The notes: generated by a model not told the origin, from the letters alone. DNA of 64,000 nt from Litsea cubeba (GCA_012931725.1 CM022948.1:70485455-70549454), one strand, 5' to 3'. Counted from the first letter of the stretch, positions 33,175 to 46,420 are shown. A program made the numbers and translations.

Positions 33175-36120
33175 TGTAAGACCCCGACCCCGCCCAGGTT
33201 TGTTTGGCACTTAATTAATCTTGATTAAGTGCCTAATTGGTGTTTTGGTTGATTTTGTGATGGATTAGGTAGATTAGTGGAGTTTTGAGCCAACTTAGGT
33301 AGACTTATGACCTTTTGACAATGTTGGGCCCATATGTGTGCCAAAGTTTAATGGGTTTAAGTGCATGTCATTAGCATTAATCTTCATGTTTGGACCCAGA
33401 CCATTTGAGCCCAACTGGGATCCATTTAGAGCCCATTTCCATCACCAAGCCCCTTTCCCAAATTTCCTCAAATTGAATGGACTTGCATGCAACCCAGCCC
33501 AAAGTATGCCTTTTAAAAAAAGCCCAAACCAGTTACTGCACCGTTCCTTTCTTCCTTTTGCCTCTACCAGAGAAGTTCTCCTCTCCTATTCTTCTTCTTC
33601 TTTCAAAGTCTCAAAGGGGAGATCATGCATGTGGGTTCTCTAGGCTCCTTCTTCACCATCAAACCCTTCTCCATCTTCTATAACCTGCCATTCTCTCTTA
33701 TCACCTCTAATTGATAGAAATCCCACCAATCATCTTCTTGTGTTTCTAATCAAGTCATGGAAGGCCATGTATGTGGATGTTGAAGAGTAAAGAGCAATAC
33801 CCATCTCCAAATTCGTCATCTTCTCCAAACCTCAAGCTTCCTTCATCATTATCTTCTCCACACCCATTTCTTGGTAAGAAAGCCTCAACTAATAATGCTT
33901 CATTTTATTTTTACTTATTTATGACTGTAGAGATCCAATTTCATTACATGCATATTAATTAGCATCATCTATTGCATTAATCATTGTAGGAGTTCTTATG
34001 AGTTAGCATTTTGGGGATTTTGGATGAACCAAGTCTAAGAGAAGATTAGTATTGGAAGACACCATTAAAGGCAAGTATGAGCAAATTGGATTTATACAAG
34101 TTAATTGATTCATTGATTGAGTTATGTAATTATGTTATTTATTCCATGGTATGTTAATTCAGCCCATTTTATTTGAATTAGATTCATAATTAACAATGGG
34201 TTCTATATATATGAGTGTTAATGGATAATTGAATGAATGTGGGTTGATAAAATAGTTTATACATTGAGCTTTGGGAGGCTCAAATCATACCTAATATGGT
34301 CTAAGGATGATTAGCAAGTGAAATGGAAGAATGAACAACTGAAATTGGACATTTCAGACTCAGAAATTGCCCAGAAATAGGCCAGCCGAGTTGGGCCCGC
34401 TCGAGTGGGTCGGCCCATTTGGGCCCAACAGTGCCAACTTTGGAATGGCCATAACTTTTTACCCGTATGTCGGATTTTGGAGTTCCACATACCGTTGGAA
34501 AGCTCTCAAAGTGTGGAATCCAATGGTATACACCACATAATGATCAGAGATTGGGAGCAAAAGTAAATATTTTGACAATTGAATCGGTCCCTATATCTTT
34601 TAGAAAAAGGCACTTTAAATCTAGTTGGACTCTTAGGTTGGAACCATTGGCCATTAAGGGAGCTAATTCCACTTCAGAATGCCTAAACTCTTCATAATCA
34701 ATCCCTGAGGATGATTGTGACGTAAACACTAAACCAATCAATAAGGTTTTTAGGTTGTAAATGTTTGACCTTGTAGGTCCATAGAATGGTACCCATTACC
34801 GATTATCATTGTCCAAGGGAAATTGTAACACATGAGAAATCTTGGGCTGAGTTTATCTCATGTGCCTATCCGTTTGTCTAGCACTTTACCATGGGTGTTG
34901 GTTTAGGAATTTCGGTGCATCACGCACACACACAAAGTGACACCAATAAAATGTAGCACGTGCATCAAATTACCTAAAACTACATCGAAATGGATGGTTA
35001 GAAACGACGGGTAATTAGATTAGGTTTGGCTAGTAAATATCCTTGATTCTATTAATCTATTTGCATTTGCATATTGAGATTGATTTAATTATTGCCCTCA
35101 AATATTCAGTTACTTGTTATATGCATTATTCGTATTTTCCACAAATTGTACTACAATTGCCTTAAAAATGTTATCGTACAATATTGATGTGATATTAGAA
35201 CGGGGTAAGCATATGATTCGAAATAAATGGATTTGATTAGAAGTGATTCAATTAGAAAAGTCTTACTCCAGTCTAATTATTATTCGATTCGAATGGTTCG
35301 GCACTACTTAGCTTCGACCTTGTGATACCCGACGGGGTTACAACTTGGTTCAGTTATTCGAGACTACTGCAGTATGTCATCTGGAGTACCGGAACTCCAG
35401 AACCGGGTAGCCAGTCAGCCTTTGGCCGGGACGCTGGTGACATCCCAACTAGATTCGCTCTCTATTGGAGAGGATGAGCAAATGTAGTAGCCAACTAGAA
35501 AGTGATTATTCGATTATTGATTCGATAAAGCATGAATTATTCATAATGCACAATGTGCCTAGTTGACATTTATTTGGTCTCTTTAATCTATTCGTCTTTA
35601 AATTCGAAATTTGAATAACATGTGTTGAATCTTAATTGCTCATATATTGTTGAATCGTCGTATTCATGGTGCTACACTTGGTGTCACAGGGATCCAGATC
35701 ACCGAACATAATAGCTAATAGCCTTCAGATTAGAGAGTTGATTGGTAAGGTTAATGGTTAGCTTTGACCGCCAGAGTACGTACAAGTGTGGTAATTATGA
35801 CTTAAAACTAGATAGTTAATCTTGCACTTAGTTTAAGTATGCATTTAAGAGATTTAAATTAATAGCTTTGTTATTGATAAATTGTAATATAATGGATTGG
35901 ATAATGGACTGCTCATGGCTTTGTTATTTTTTGATATACATGTTTCCGCAAATAAATGTTCTTGACAGGTGTCAGTGAGTAATCCTCACAGCATGAAACG
36001 TGGAATTTTCTCCTTCGTGAATTCGGATCTGGTCCGGAACAGGTGCGAGTTCATGGGAGTACGCATGTCACACCTCAGGAACCACCCTAATCAGGGAATT
36101 CTTGGGTCCGGAATGTGACA
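33175..36120 (+). repeat. 3' LTR
   Basis: 2946 bp, nearly identical to the 5' LTR. Differences seen: one G lost near 34623, T to G near 34900, G to A at 35710, a changed and lengthened T run near 35930, and G to A near 36112. Confidence 0.95.
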
Positions 36121-37712
36121 GCCCACATGAGATGGATAGCAATGACTTGTACCCGAACTACAAGTACATGACAGCTGAAGAATATCTCAAGCGCTTCGCT
36201 TAGAGCATAATTATGCAATAAGCCGGAACATCAAAGGTTATATATAAATCCATCAATAGAGCACACTTTCAAAATCCTAACCACTCTCAAGTCACTGTCC
36301 CACATTGTTTTATCACCATGAAAATTCACTGCAATCAAAACCATGGCCACCATTCAGATTTATCATATCGGGCGTATGATGATAGTAGTGAAATTTTTAT
36401 CCTGATAAAACTGTGTGTGTGTGTGTCTATCTGTCTGTCTGTATTTATTTATTTATTTATTTTTGCTAGTTGGCTGAGTGGTCAGGAGAGATGGAGTAAA
36501 CCTGCCCACCCAGGGATCGATCCCTGGGTAGAGCTATGGGAGCAACTATGCTTAACCACAGTGACACTATGTGATTCCCCTATCAATTATAGTTTTATAA
36601 AACCTGAGTACAAGGAGAATTCTCAGAAATTCTTTCATTATTGATTTCAGGATTCATAGCCCAACCAAATGTGAAAATACCCTGAATTCCTCACTTAAGT
36701 ATTCAAATCAACCAATTTCCACTACCACGACAGGTGATCTTATGTAAACAATATGAACACCCTGAAGACAACTTTCTTCTAGTCATATGTAGCATAGTTA
36801 GCAAAAGAAGAAGAGTCTTACTCTGGCTGCAGATCAAGGGGTGGCAGGAGGGAAATTAGAGTCATCGCCAATGAAAGGGCGGTGCAAAAGGTGCCTGCAA
36901 TCACCATTTTAGACATAAATCAGTCAGATGTGGAGCCCCTAAACGTTAACATCAGGGTCTGCTAATGATCAATGGAAGATGTTCATTCACAGCCAACTAT
37001 CACCATAGGTGTATGACAACTTTAAATAAATCGATTTTCTAAGAATTATCACACATGATTTTTATAATGCAATGCCCATGATTTCCTAATCCAGACTACT
37101 GATCTGATGGGACATCCCCATGGGTGACAGATCCCTCAAAACTTCTCAGATTCATAGATCCTAACCATCTTTGAGGAATTGGGGTGTACATTGCTCTCAG
37201 GAAACTATATATTTACCGGTCCCCAATATCCTTACACAAGGCCCTTTATCATCGTTCCATCGAATATAACAGCTTCAACATGGATGGAGACTATCTCCTT
37301 GATCTCCCAATCAACAGCAGCTTCCTGGCATCCTCCATTAAAGATTTGACCATCATCTCAACCCCTTATATCTCTGAAAAAGGTGTCACCGTGCCATGGC
37401 AAAACACTTCAGCCCATACATAGTATGGCCCTGGCCCCTGGAAGGATGAACCATCAATCAAAACTGGAAGAGAAAAATCTCTACGATAAACAGCTTAAAA
37501 AACGACTCGACAAAGTCATGATTGAATTGCTTAAGAACTCCAAAATTAATCTACCAAGTCAAAATGAACAATGTTTTTTTATTTATTTATCATGACTACT
37601 TTTTCTAAAGGCTGAGAATGATCATGAACAGTTTTTGTAATACACAAATTTCAGTAAAGAATGAATGCAGATCGTTTAATTTCATAAACAAGGTAATTTA
37701 CAATGTAAAGGC
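36121..37712. other. Region between the retrotransposon and the carboxypeptidase pseudogene
   Basis: No complete gene. Fragments that could be orphan exons: a plus-strand 23-codon frame (36133-36204) encoding MDSNDLYPNYKYMTAEEYLK and three more residues, and a minus-strand piece near 36910-36825 encoding GTFCTALSLAMTLISLLPP, flanked by acceptor- and donor-like bases. I do not recognise either. A SINE-like sequence lies at about 36460-36545. Confidence 0.4.
36460..36545 (+). repeat. tRNA-derived SINE-like sequence
   Basis: TTGGCTGAGTGGTCAGG fits a Pol III box A and GGGATCGATCCCTGG, about 45 bases on, is close to box B. The sequence is preceded by an (ATTT)n run. The 3' limit is not visible. 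Confidence 0.5.
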
Positions 37713-40299
37713 TCATGTGAATTTGCCACCAAGAACCAGTGAGGCATGTGTCACAGCTCTAGAGACCCTCCACACTTGGTGTTGTATTGCTTTCCATGAC
37801 TCGACGGTGTTCAAGCTCTTTGCCTTACCAATGGCGTCATCTATCCCTGGAAATGATTTAGATCCATAGCCGTTGTGCTTCAAAGGCCCATAAATCTGTT
37901 GAAGAAACATTTCACAAGAGATGACAAAAAAAAAAAAAACACTTGACTCTAGAAAAAAAAATTGACTCTAGAAAATACAGCAACGAGTACTATCCCAACG
38001 ACCTAGGTTCCCATTCATGTATAAAGGTAGGTCATGGGGACACCTCTCAAAACCCTACTCCCTATGATCGCCATACTTTTAGATGGAACCCACCAGACAG
38101 ACTTCTGTGCTTAGGAATAACTTGGCTATTCCTGAAAATGACTAATGATATCATTAGTTAAGATGGATGTTAGAACTAGATTGATCATTGGCCATCAATC
38201 CTCCAAAAACACCAAGATGCCTGTGAGAGTCGGAGCTGAAATTTTATGACCCTTTAAAACTCCAGCCATTATAACAGATGAGACTGGAGAATGAAGAGGA
38301 TTGAGCCTAAGCCTGCTTCAAGGTTCACAAGATAAACAGGCAATGTTTAGAACTTTTTCTAGCAATCACCTGCTGGCACGGCAATCAGGCAGATGGGTTC
38401 TGGCCTTAATTTTAGGTGCTGTCAATATTCATGCCCAATAAGAAATAAGAAATGAGATGGGCTTGAACAACTCCCTGACCACCCATTGGCTTCCTCTGTA
38501 GTACACTTCATCATTCCTAAGCTTGCTTTGTCATTCACTCCATTCCTAATACACATATGAAAAAGACTTACCAAATGCTTGTACCATAGCCTTTCAAAAA
38601 GCCCATCTATATCTGCAAATGCCCGGTCAGCCATCATTAGTCTGTCATTCAGTTCTCTCACTTTTAGTGGGTCCTTCGACTCCTTTCCCCACATTGATGC
38701 CCTGCCACAGCTTTTTAATGCCTATAATAGTGGTGCCCCTTTATTACTCTTGAGTACCAAATGACAATACTTGCCCAAGTCCATTCTACCTAAATTAATA
38801 AAAAAAGTACTTGCTGCAGAAAAACAAGTGATACCTTTCCTTGTGCGTTTATCTTGGTTGCTGCCTTCTTGAGTTCCTTTATGGACTTGTACAAGGGAGT
38901 GAGGCTTACAGACTTGCCCAAAATCTCTTCTTCTAATTCCTTTGTGCTTCTCTGTTAGTCATCGACATCTCACTATAATAAAAATGCACATGAATCCTGT
39001 ATAGGTATGTGTCTAGTACACTTATATGAATTTATACATGTATATGTGTGTGTGCAGGCACTTGCATAAGAGCACTAAGCATATGTGTGCATAAGGATGG
39101 ATGGAATGCTTACTTGGAGCTCGAAAGCATAGGAGAGATAATCAAAAGGCAGACCTCTTCATCAGCCAGCTTGAGTGCAAGCAGTCCCCAATTGCTTGCA
39201 GCTATTTGAAGAAAAAGAGCAAAAAAGAACATATGTAATTGAAATTGAAATTGAAATTAAAAGTTATTATCAATTGTGTGTGTGTAGAGAGAGAGATACA
39301 AACATACATAAACAAATACTATAGAAGCAAAAATACGTAAATTTTGGTTCTCTTCATTTTGTTTAGTAGTGGGACAATCTAATGGTTGAGAAGACAAGTC
39401 ATGTCAATATGGACATCACTGATGGATTTATAGCATTGGCCCATCGAAATTCTCAGAGCCCTGCCCTTAAGAGGATCTGGACACATAAACGACATAATGA
39501 CAGATAGATAAAAGGTTGCTAAAGGTATTACTATCATCCACGACAAAGGCAACAAGAACTCAAAACCTAAAAGAAGTTTTGTTCTTTTGTTAGCATAGGA
39601 TAATGCAATGAAGCCTTTCAGTAACCAGGTTGCATCATTAGGTGGAGCCCACTGAAAAAAAGTTTTTTTTGCTAGCCGTCTGATCAAAAGTGAAATTTCA
39701 TTAGATGTTGCTGTTGTATGATGAAATGCAGTGATTAGGATCTATTGATTTTTCTATATTGACTTTTCCCTCACTTTTGATCAGACAACAGGTGACATTC
39801 AATGAGATTAATTCAAGCTAATCCTCTCAGCAACATACAAGCTTTAAAGAGTCCTGTTTTTCTTTTAGATCATCCAACAAGCTCGAGCCACCGAAAGCTA
39901 CCAAACAGGTTCAAACCCAACGCGTTGACGACAATTAGCCCCATAGGATCATCCTAACCCCTTGATCTTTGGACCTCACTGTTTAACACGTTATAAGAAG
40001 AACACGACAATTACCTGCAACATGCCTTTGGCATATTGGATCCCCAAATTTCTGCATCCAGATGAAATCATCATATAGAGAGTGGTAAACTGGGCATCCT
40101 GCAGCAGATAAAGTTATTCAGATAGTGACCATAGGTTGTTACTTAAAAAGGAAAAACTCCATCTTCATTTATGCATGAAGTATTCAAAATCATCAGCCCA
40201 AATTGATTTATGTATGAAGTATTTTCCTTTTTATTAAACTACTAGTTCATGAGGACATGTATACATACGTCCATGAGTATGTCTAATCAAATGATGCAC

Positions 40300-40640
40300 T
40301 TGATTCATCAACCAACACTATATTATCCGCAAACGATATACTCTAGGGTACCTCCTCTTGATTAGGAGCAATTAACTAGTCCATAATCAGTGCAAAGAGA
40401 TAAGGGCTTAACCCTTGATTCAAACCTATGATCACTAAAACCTCGTATGTCTCTCTACAAGTAGTTCTCACAGTCGTTACCGCTCCCTCATATATGTCTT
40501 CAATGATGTCAATATAACATCTCAGAACATTCCTTTTATCTAAAATCCACCAAATCAAATATTGAGGTACCCTACCATAGGCTTTCTCTAAATTGATGAA
40601 GACCATTGGTAGATTTTTGAGATATTGCTTGGAGAGAGAC
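40300..40640 (-). mobile_element. LINE (RTE-type) reverse-transcriptase fragment
   Basis: The minus strand encodes MVFINLEKAYGRVPQYLIWW, YIDIIEDIYEGAVTTVRTT, a GLNQG-LSPYLFALIMD block and, after stops, FADNIVLVDE. These are the finger and palm motifs of plant RTE-like reverse transcriptases, with the catalytic FADD changed to FADN. It is a 5'- and 3'-truncated dead copy in intron 6 of the carboxypeptidase pseudogene. Confidence 0.85.
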
Positions 40641-40689
40641 TCTTAGACTTGACATTCGCCCATGAGAGGTCAAAGTTTAAGTATTTCCC

Positions 40690-40805
40690 TCATGCGATAT
40701 CCTAGGGCCGCGTGATAACGAACACATCATACTGCACGATATCGTAGGGCCGTGCGATATCGCAAATACTACCATGTGCGATATCCTAGGGTCGTGCGAT
40801 AGTAC
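40690..40805. repeat. Short GCGATATC-rich repeat cluster
   Basis: TGCGATATC or a close variant occurs four times within about 110 bp, together with CCTAGGGCCG-type phrases. The 15-mer GATATCGCAAATACT also occurs in the cluster near 60450-60620. Confidence 0.6.
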
Positions 40806-40933
40806 AAACAGTTATGTGGTAAATATTTGAAGTTTGACTACTGTAAGGTAAATGTCAGATGTAAGAGCAATGGTACAGTCAATGTCCCTAGTTTTTTTTT
40901 CTCTATGACCACATGTGTTCAATATCGGCCAAT

Positions 40934-40936
<3 letters not shown>

Positions 40937-40979
<43 letters not shown>
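40937..40979. repeat. (GA)n microsatellite
   Basis: About 21 GA units in intron 6 of the pseudogene. Confidence 0.9.
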
Positions 40980-40982
<3 letters not shown>

Positions 40983-42329
40983 CCATTTAGGAATCACTCA
41001 AACATGGGGCAAACCCAGGTGCCCTACGTGGGCCTCATGTGACCATGTCTAACACCAAGTGTGTGTGCATTATTCAATTCACACTGAACCCAAACTATTA
41101 TCAATATTGTAGTTTGATAATTCCTTAATAAAGGAATCACAGTTACACACCATCAATTCTTCTGTCGAAAGAGTTCAGAAAGTAACACAGAAAAAATTAA
41201 ATTTCAAACAAAACAGGGAAACATTTTACATCGATACCTCCTCCAAAGAACATGTCAAGCGGGAACTCCAACATGTTGGATGAAAGCGGCAAAATCCGAC
41301 CCCCCACCTCCTAACCTCCCAATCTTCATGGACCAGAATAAACAGTGTCAATGCTACCATTAATATATTCACTAGTAGAGTTATTTAACAATGAAAGCCC
41401 AACATCCATCTCCAGTCAAGTCAATAGACATATAGCTCGAGTAACTTTCGCATTTGAGAAACTTCTTAATTAGAGCTTCAGAGTGCCCATTCAAAAAAAA
41501 AAAAAAAGCTTCAGAGTATATGGAGATTTACTAGTTTTTGACTTAAAACTTGTTACACAGATCTGCTTAAAGTACCTACCATGGGGAGATCCTCAGACCT
41601 GGTCCATGATTCATAAACTGTTTGTGAGGAGTTATCTGGGTCCTGAACCTTTAAAGAAGGGAAATTGGAAAAGATGATGACGCCTAATAAGAGAAGAATT
41701 GTAATTAAAAGTGAATTACCAGAAATTAACAATAACGGTGAGAAACCTGTTGAGTGACATGTTTGAGTAGTTTGTCTATCTGAGGAGTGGAAGAGGCATG
41801 AAATCCAGGATCAGATACGGCAGAATCTACATTGACATAAGCAACAGCCCTTGAGGACAACAGTTCCTTGTTCTCTTCGACCCATTCTGTCGATCCTATC
41901 TGAAAATTTCATATATGAAATAGATGCTTCCCAAAAAATAAAAAGAATACAAATAGAGAGACAAATAGATAGAACCCTGAAGAGGTGTTTCACCATCAAT
42001 CACGTTGCAACTAATCGCAAATGATTATCTGGACATATGGATAGCCCACATCATCAATCATTGTTGTCCATTCAGTTCAAAGCACCATTTTTTTATAACA
42101 ATCAACAATGTCTCCTTATAGCAATCAATAATGTGCAACTTGGGCAATCTATATCACTTGTTTTGAGGAAGGAAGAAAAAAAGAAATCACCATCCATTTG
42201 ATGATCCCTCTCACTCCTGGATTTCTTGCAACTTTATCAAATTATACTAACCATCCCAATCAATGGTTCAAGAACAAACAGTTAATGTATGGAAAATGTA
42301 AAGATGGTTAGATCATCTGATCAAAGTAT

Positions 42330-42360
42330 GAGAGAGAGAGAGAGAAAGAGAGAGAGAGAC
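42330..42360. repeat. (GA)n microsatellite abutting a splice donor
   Basis: On the minus strand the CT run begins directly at the 5' splice site of exon 4 (donor GTCTCT at 42360), so the microsatellite has replaced the usual GTAAGT-like context. Confidence 0.85.
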
Positions 42361-43776
42361 CAGCCCAAATTCCTCAGCATCCCAGTTGCACAACAAAATG
42401 GTTCGCCGAGGTCTCCATCCTCTTCTATGCAATTTCCCCAGCCTCCGTGCTACCTATAATAATCAAGAATACAAGATAACATGAGAAGCAAAATAAATGG
42501 ATGTGCTAATGACAACATGGAGATGATTGTTTGGGCCTCCCATCTACCAAAAGATGCACTAGGTGCTCTGATGAGGAATTGAGCCCCATCGATCGGCATT
42601 ATGCAAATCAGCCAAACTAAATTGCTCATGGTGTAGGGAAACATATGTTTTGCAATTATTATCCAAGGATGTCCCTTTTGTGTATGGTACAGAACCACAG
42701 GGGAAGGTGTTGTTTAAGATAGATTGTATCTTTCTTCCAGAATCCAGATAGCCCTTCAGTGTGGTCGAGGGCTAGCTCATAAACACTCAACTTTTAGATA
42801 TAAAATGGCCACGCTCAATAACAGAGAACAATCTTAAAATGCCACTACAAATTCTGAATGCATATGGCTTATGTGCATGCATTAATCACCTTAAGAGTCT
42901 TCATTTCAGATGTGGCTGGATAGCCACTGTAAATTAATGAAGGCACCAGAAAAACCCAGCCTTTTGTTATTGATGGTTCTTTCATCACACTACAGATAAA
43001 TTTAGTGGATGCACACATAAGCATGTGTGGGCATTGTTAATAAATTCAAGGATGGTAAATTTAGATGATATTATATCCATGTTGATTGAGAAAACTAGCA
43101 CAGCCCTTCTGAATTTTGATCTCTATCTTTTGGAGGCATGGCTTCTATTTTCATTTTTCCAAGAAGGAATTGATTATCGATCTCTTTATAGATATGGCGA
43201 TGAATGCATTTTGCCTTATAGCCAAAATAACAAGCCATACCTCAAGTAAAGCTGCAGTTCCACTGTTAGGATCAACCGCACCAAATGTCCACGCACCACG
43301 ATGATTACCGAGAAGGACATATCTATAAATAGTAAAAAATTAGCAGCCAAGCAGCCATAAAATTGATGATAATGTCCTTGATGCAGCACACAGTCACAAA
43401 TGCAGCCCCAAAGATATTGCTGCTAACATACCAGCTGGAAGGGGATAATGATGCTTATCAGGCCAATTATGTTGCTAAAAAAATTTCAATGGATGTCTGA
43501 GAACTGATGTAAGAAAGGATGAAGTCAAGGATGGAGAAGCCAAGTGGCTGAAGAAAGACTAGGGCCATTTTTACTCTAGTCTCTAACTATAAATATTCGA
43601 TCTTTGATCTTCTTTTCATTGAATGAAAGACATTGTACTTCTTTTCATTGTACTGAAACCATTGTTGTATTCTTGTTTAATCTTCTGTTAGCAAGCTACT
43701 AAAAGAAGGGTTAGAATTGTCAGAGGAAACCTTTGGGGCCTGTTTCTTTACATGAGGGGGATAGTAAAAGCGAAGT

Positions 43777-46420
43777 TGTAATACCCCGGGGCCTAGTATA
43801 AGAGCTAAATTATTTTCTGATATTTAATATTTAGTTATCTTGATTTTTACTTAAAATTATTGGGACCCATAATTTGATGGAGGAATTCGAGATGAACTTG
43901 AGTTGGTTATACCATAGACTCCTAGTATCGTTAGGAATAGGATTGGCATGTGAAAAGGAAATAATAAAATTAGAAAGAGATCTTTGGGAAGGATTCTAAC
44001 TTCTAACTTTTATATATTGATCAACCCAAAGCCTAGTTTAGTATTAGCCTTGAAGAAATTAGGAGGAGGAAGAACCAGTTATAATCACCCATAACAGATG
44101 ATAAATCACCCATAACAGGTGAGTAGAGATTCTTATCTAATCGTATGGTTCTAAATTTATGGGTTTGCTCTTGTGTAATTTTGATTACTCTATTTTATCG
44201 TGAGTAGAAATCCTGATCCACTTGTGTATAATTCTAAATTTCTGGTTTATGCTATGGTATATCTTGATTTCTCGATTTTTATCACGGGACCTTAGATATA
44301 GATGATAATCCAATGGATTTCTCCAAGTTGGGTTTACTGCTACAGTGTCATCCCCTCCCTGTCGACATGTAAATGTGGATGTGAAGCCTTTGAGTCACCA
44401 TCAGATAGCCCTAGAATTCATAACAACTGATTTTACATGTAGATAATGTTTTTAGTTTGCAATTCCAACCCTAATCCACCTAAGATCTGTAAAAAATCCA
44501 AGCTGAAACCAAGACTTCATTGATTCAGGTCGTCAATGCGCAGAAATCTTGAAACTGGCTATGGGACCCACATGGCCCACTTGATGATAGATCAGGACCA
44601 TGGATCTGAATGTAGACCCATGGTCGACCACTAAGGTACTGGACCTATATGGAGTGGGCCCCTATGGCCCACTATCTAAGTGATTCAAATCACAGGAGAA
44701 GACTTGCAGAATCTATTTTGGTCGAACCACCTGATCAAAGATGAGGTCCCCACATCTGGAAGGGTACCTAGGGCTACCCTAGGGGTGATGGACCCATGGG
44801 GAGTGGGTCCCATCTGGCCCACCATCCAGTTGGTTGGAAAGGGGGGCGGAAGTTTGTAGTTTTGGGCTGTTTTGTCGACAGGCCTTAGTGGGACTTCTTG
44901 GCTGACCTGATCAAGGATCTGGTCCATTAATTGAGCAGGGCGGTGTTAGGCGACCACAGTAGTGAGGATCTTTGGGGACCGGGCCCAGTGGGGCCCACTA
45001 TCCAACTGACTCAGAAACCCTGAACGTGACTGCTATTTTGCCAAATTCCAGTTAGGTTTCAGAAGTTTAGAAACTTACATTATGGCCCCTGTTATTATTC
45101 CTTATTATAACCTGAAGCTGTTTTGAGATATTTCTCTAATGATGGACTTCTGAAATTACAGTTAAGGGCCTGATATTTATCATTCTTCATAGCTGGGTCT
45201 GTTTTGATTAATTTGAGACCATTCTTTGGATTTCAGACCTTATAAGGACTGTTCAATTGTGGTTATTATATTTATTGTTGGAGTTGTTTTCTTTATTTCG
45301 TTTCTTGAGTAATTATGGTTTGAAACATATTGTGGATTATGATACCTGTTGTATACCATTGTTATTTGGGGATCTCACATGGTAGATTCTGTGGTTTGTA
45401 TATGTATATGTTGTGATTCATTTGGTAATTGAATACTTCCCTCAAAACCGTAAAGGGTGAGTTATGTAATTGACCTCTCTCATCTCGTACACCAATTTTG
45501 ATTCAGACTGGGGCATATTAAATCCACATAATTTGAGAAGGGGTTGATTATGGAATTCGCTCATTACTAATGTTGAGGACATGCTATATATCATATTTTT
45601 GATGAGACATATATTTGCTATTTGACTGGAAAACTGAGATACGGTGACTTTGTCTGTTTGGAGGAACCTTTTGGACACCCCTAGACCACGAGCATGCATG
45701 GCCGATTTTGTGAGGATTGTTGATGTTGGACTTAGTGTCCGGGCCGTTATAACGGCTGGTCCTTAGTGGACGTGAGTGACCATTATGATGGCTGGTCCTT
45801 AGTGGACGTGTCTGACGAGACAGCGTCATGATGACCGGTATACATGTATACGATGGACCTTCGTGGTCGATGATTTTGGACCTTCGTGGTCAATGGTTTT
45901 GGACCTTGGTGGTCGGTTTATGGGCTGGTGCTAACAGGTGGCTAGGAGGTTGTCGTTTGTTTGACCATATTCCAACCTTGGCTTGAATGAGACTTTGGAT
46001 GTTATTTTAATTTGTTGTGTAATCTTATCTAAGCATATGTTTAAATGTACAAATAGATTAGAATATCTATTCACTCAGTTGTACTGATATTTTGTGGATT
46101 TGCCCCAATCCAGGTAACCAGAACTTAACGACTCAGGAAAGCCGTGATGACCGGGAGATAGACTTTGGGATTCGTACTTGAGCGTCGAAGCCACATAGAT
46201 GAAGAAGAATTAGATTGTTTAGATTATTTCATTTTATAGACATTGCAATTATTTTTATTAGACAATGTTACATTTGTTTATTATAATTGGATTTTTAATA
46301 CAAGTTGGCTTAAGCTGGTAAATGCCTAAATCTTTATGTGATCTTTGATTTAACCTATATGTGTGATGCTTACGAGTCTCAGCACGGAATTCGAAGAGCC
46401 CCGGATTCCGGGTCGTTACA
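43777..46420 (+). mobile_element. Solo LTR (Ty3/gypsy-like) with target duplication
   Basis: 2644 bp beginning TGTAATACCCCGGGG and ending GGGTCGTTACA, with GAAGT directly on both sides (43772-43776 and 46421-46425). No internal region, primer-binding site or second LTR is present, so unequal recombination left a solo LTR. It sits in intron 2 of the carboxypeptidase pseudogene. Inside, near 45750-45910, short phrases (GGTCCTTAGTGGACGTG twice, GGACCTTCGTGGTC twice plus a GGACCTTGGTGGTC variant) recur. The end resembles the terminus at 989. Confidence 0.9.

Larger units (their letters stand above)
27383..36120 (+). mobile_element. Complete non-autonomous LTR retrotransposon (LARD-like, Ty3/gypsy-derived)
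   Basis: The element is 8738 bp: two 2946-bp LTRs (27383-30328 and 33175-36120) that begin TGTAAGACCCC and end TGTGACA, and a 2846-bp inner region. The host sequence GCCCA is duplicated on both sides (27378-27382 and 36121-36125). A primer-binding site complementary to initiator-Met tRNA and a polypurine tract stand in the expected places. The inner region has no gag-pol frame, only decayed traces (30484-30780), so the element must have moved with enzymes from another element. Side-by-side reading of the LTRs shows only about five or six differences, including two compensating single-base indels, so the insertion is very recent. Long LTRs with a non-coding core are the hallmark of LARDs. Confidence 0.95.

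Noticed and set aside
36463..36530. tRNA gene suggested by TTGGCTGAGTGGTCAGG and GGGATCGATCCCTGG
   Set aside because: The cloverleaf does not close; box A and B without stems point to a tRNA-derived SINE.
41281..41310. Apparent frameshift in the GGGG-SDF block of pseudogene exon 6
   Set aside because: A recount of the G run (six G) shows the frame reads GGGGSDFAAFIQHVG correctly; the real lesions of this exon are the TGA after VPA and a loss near the exon start.
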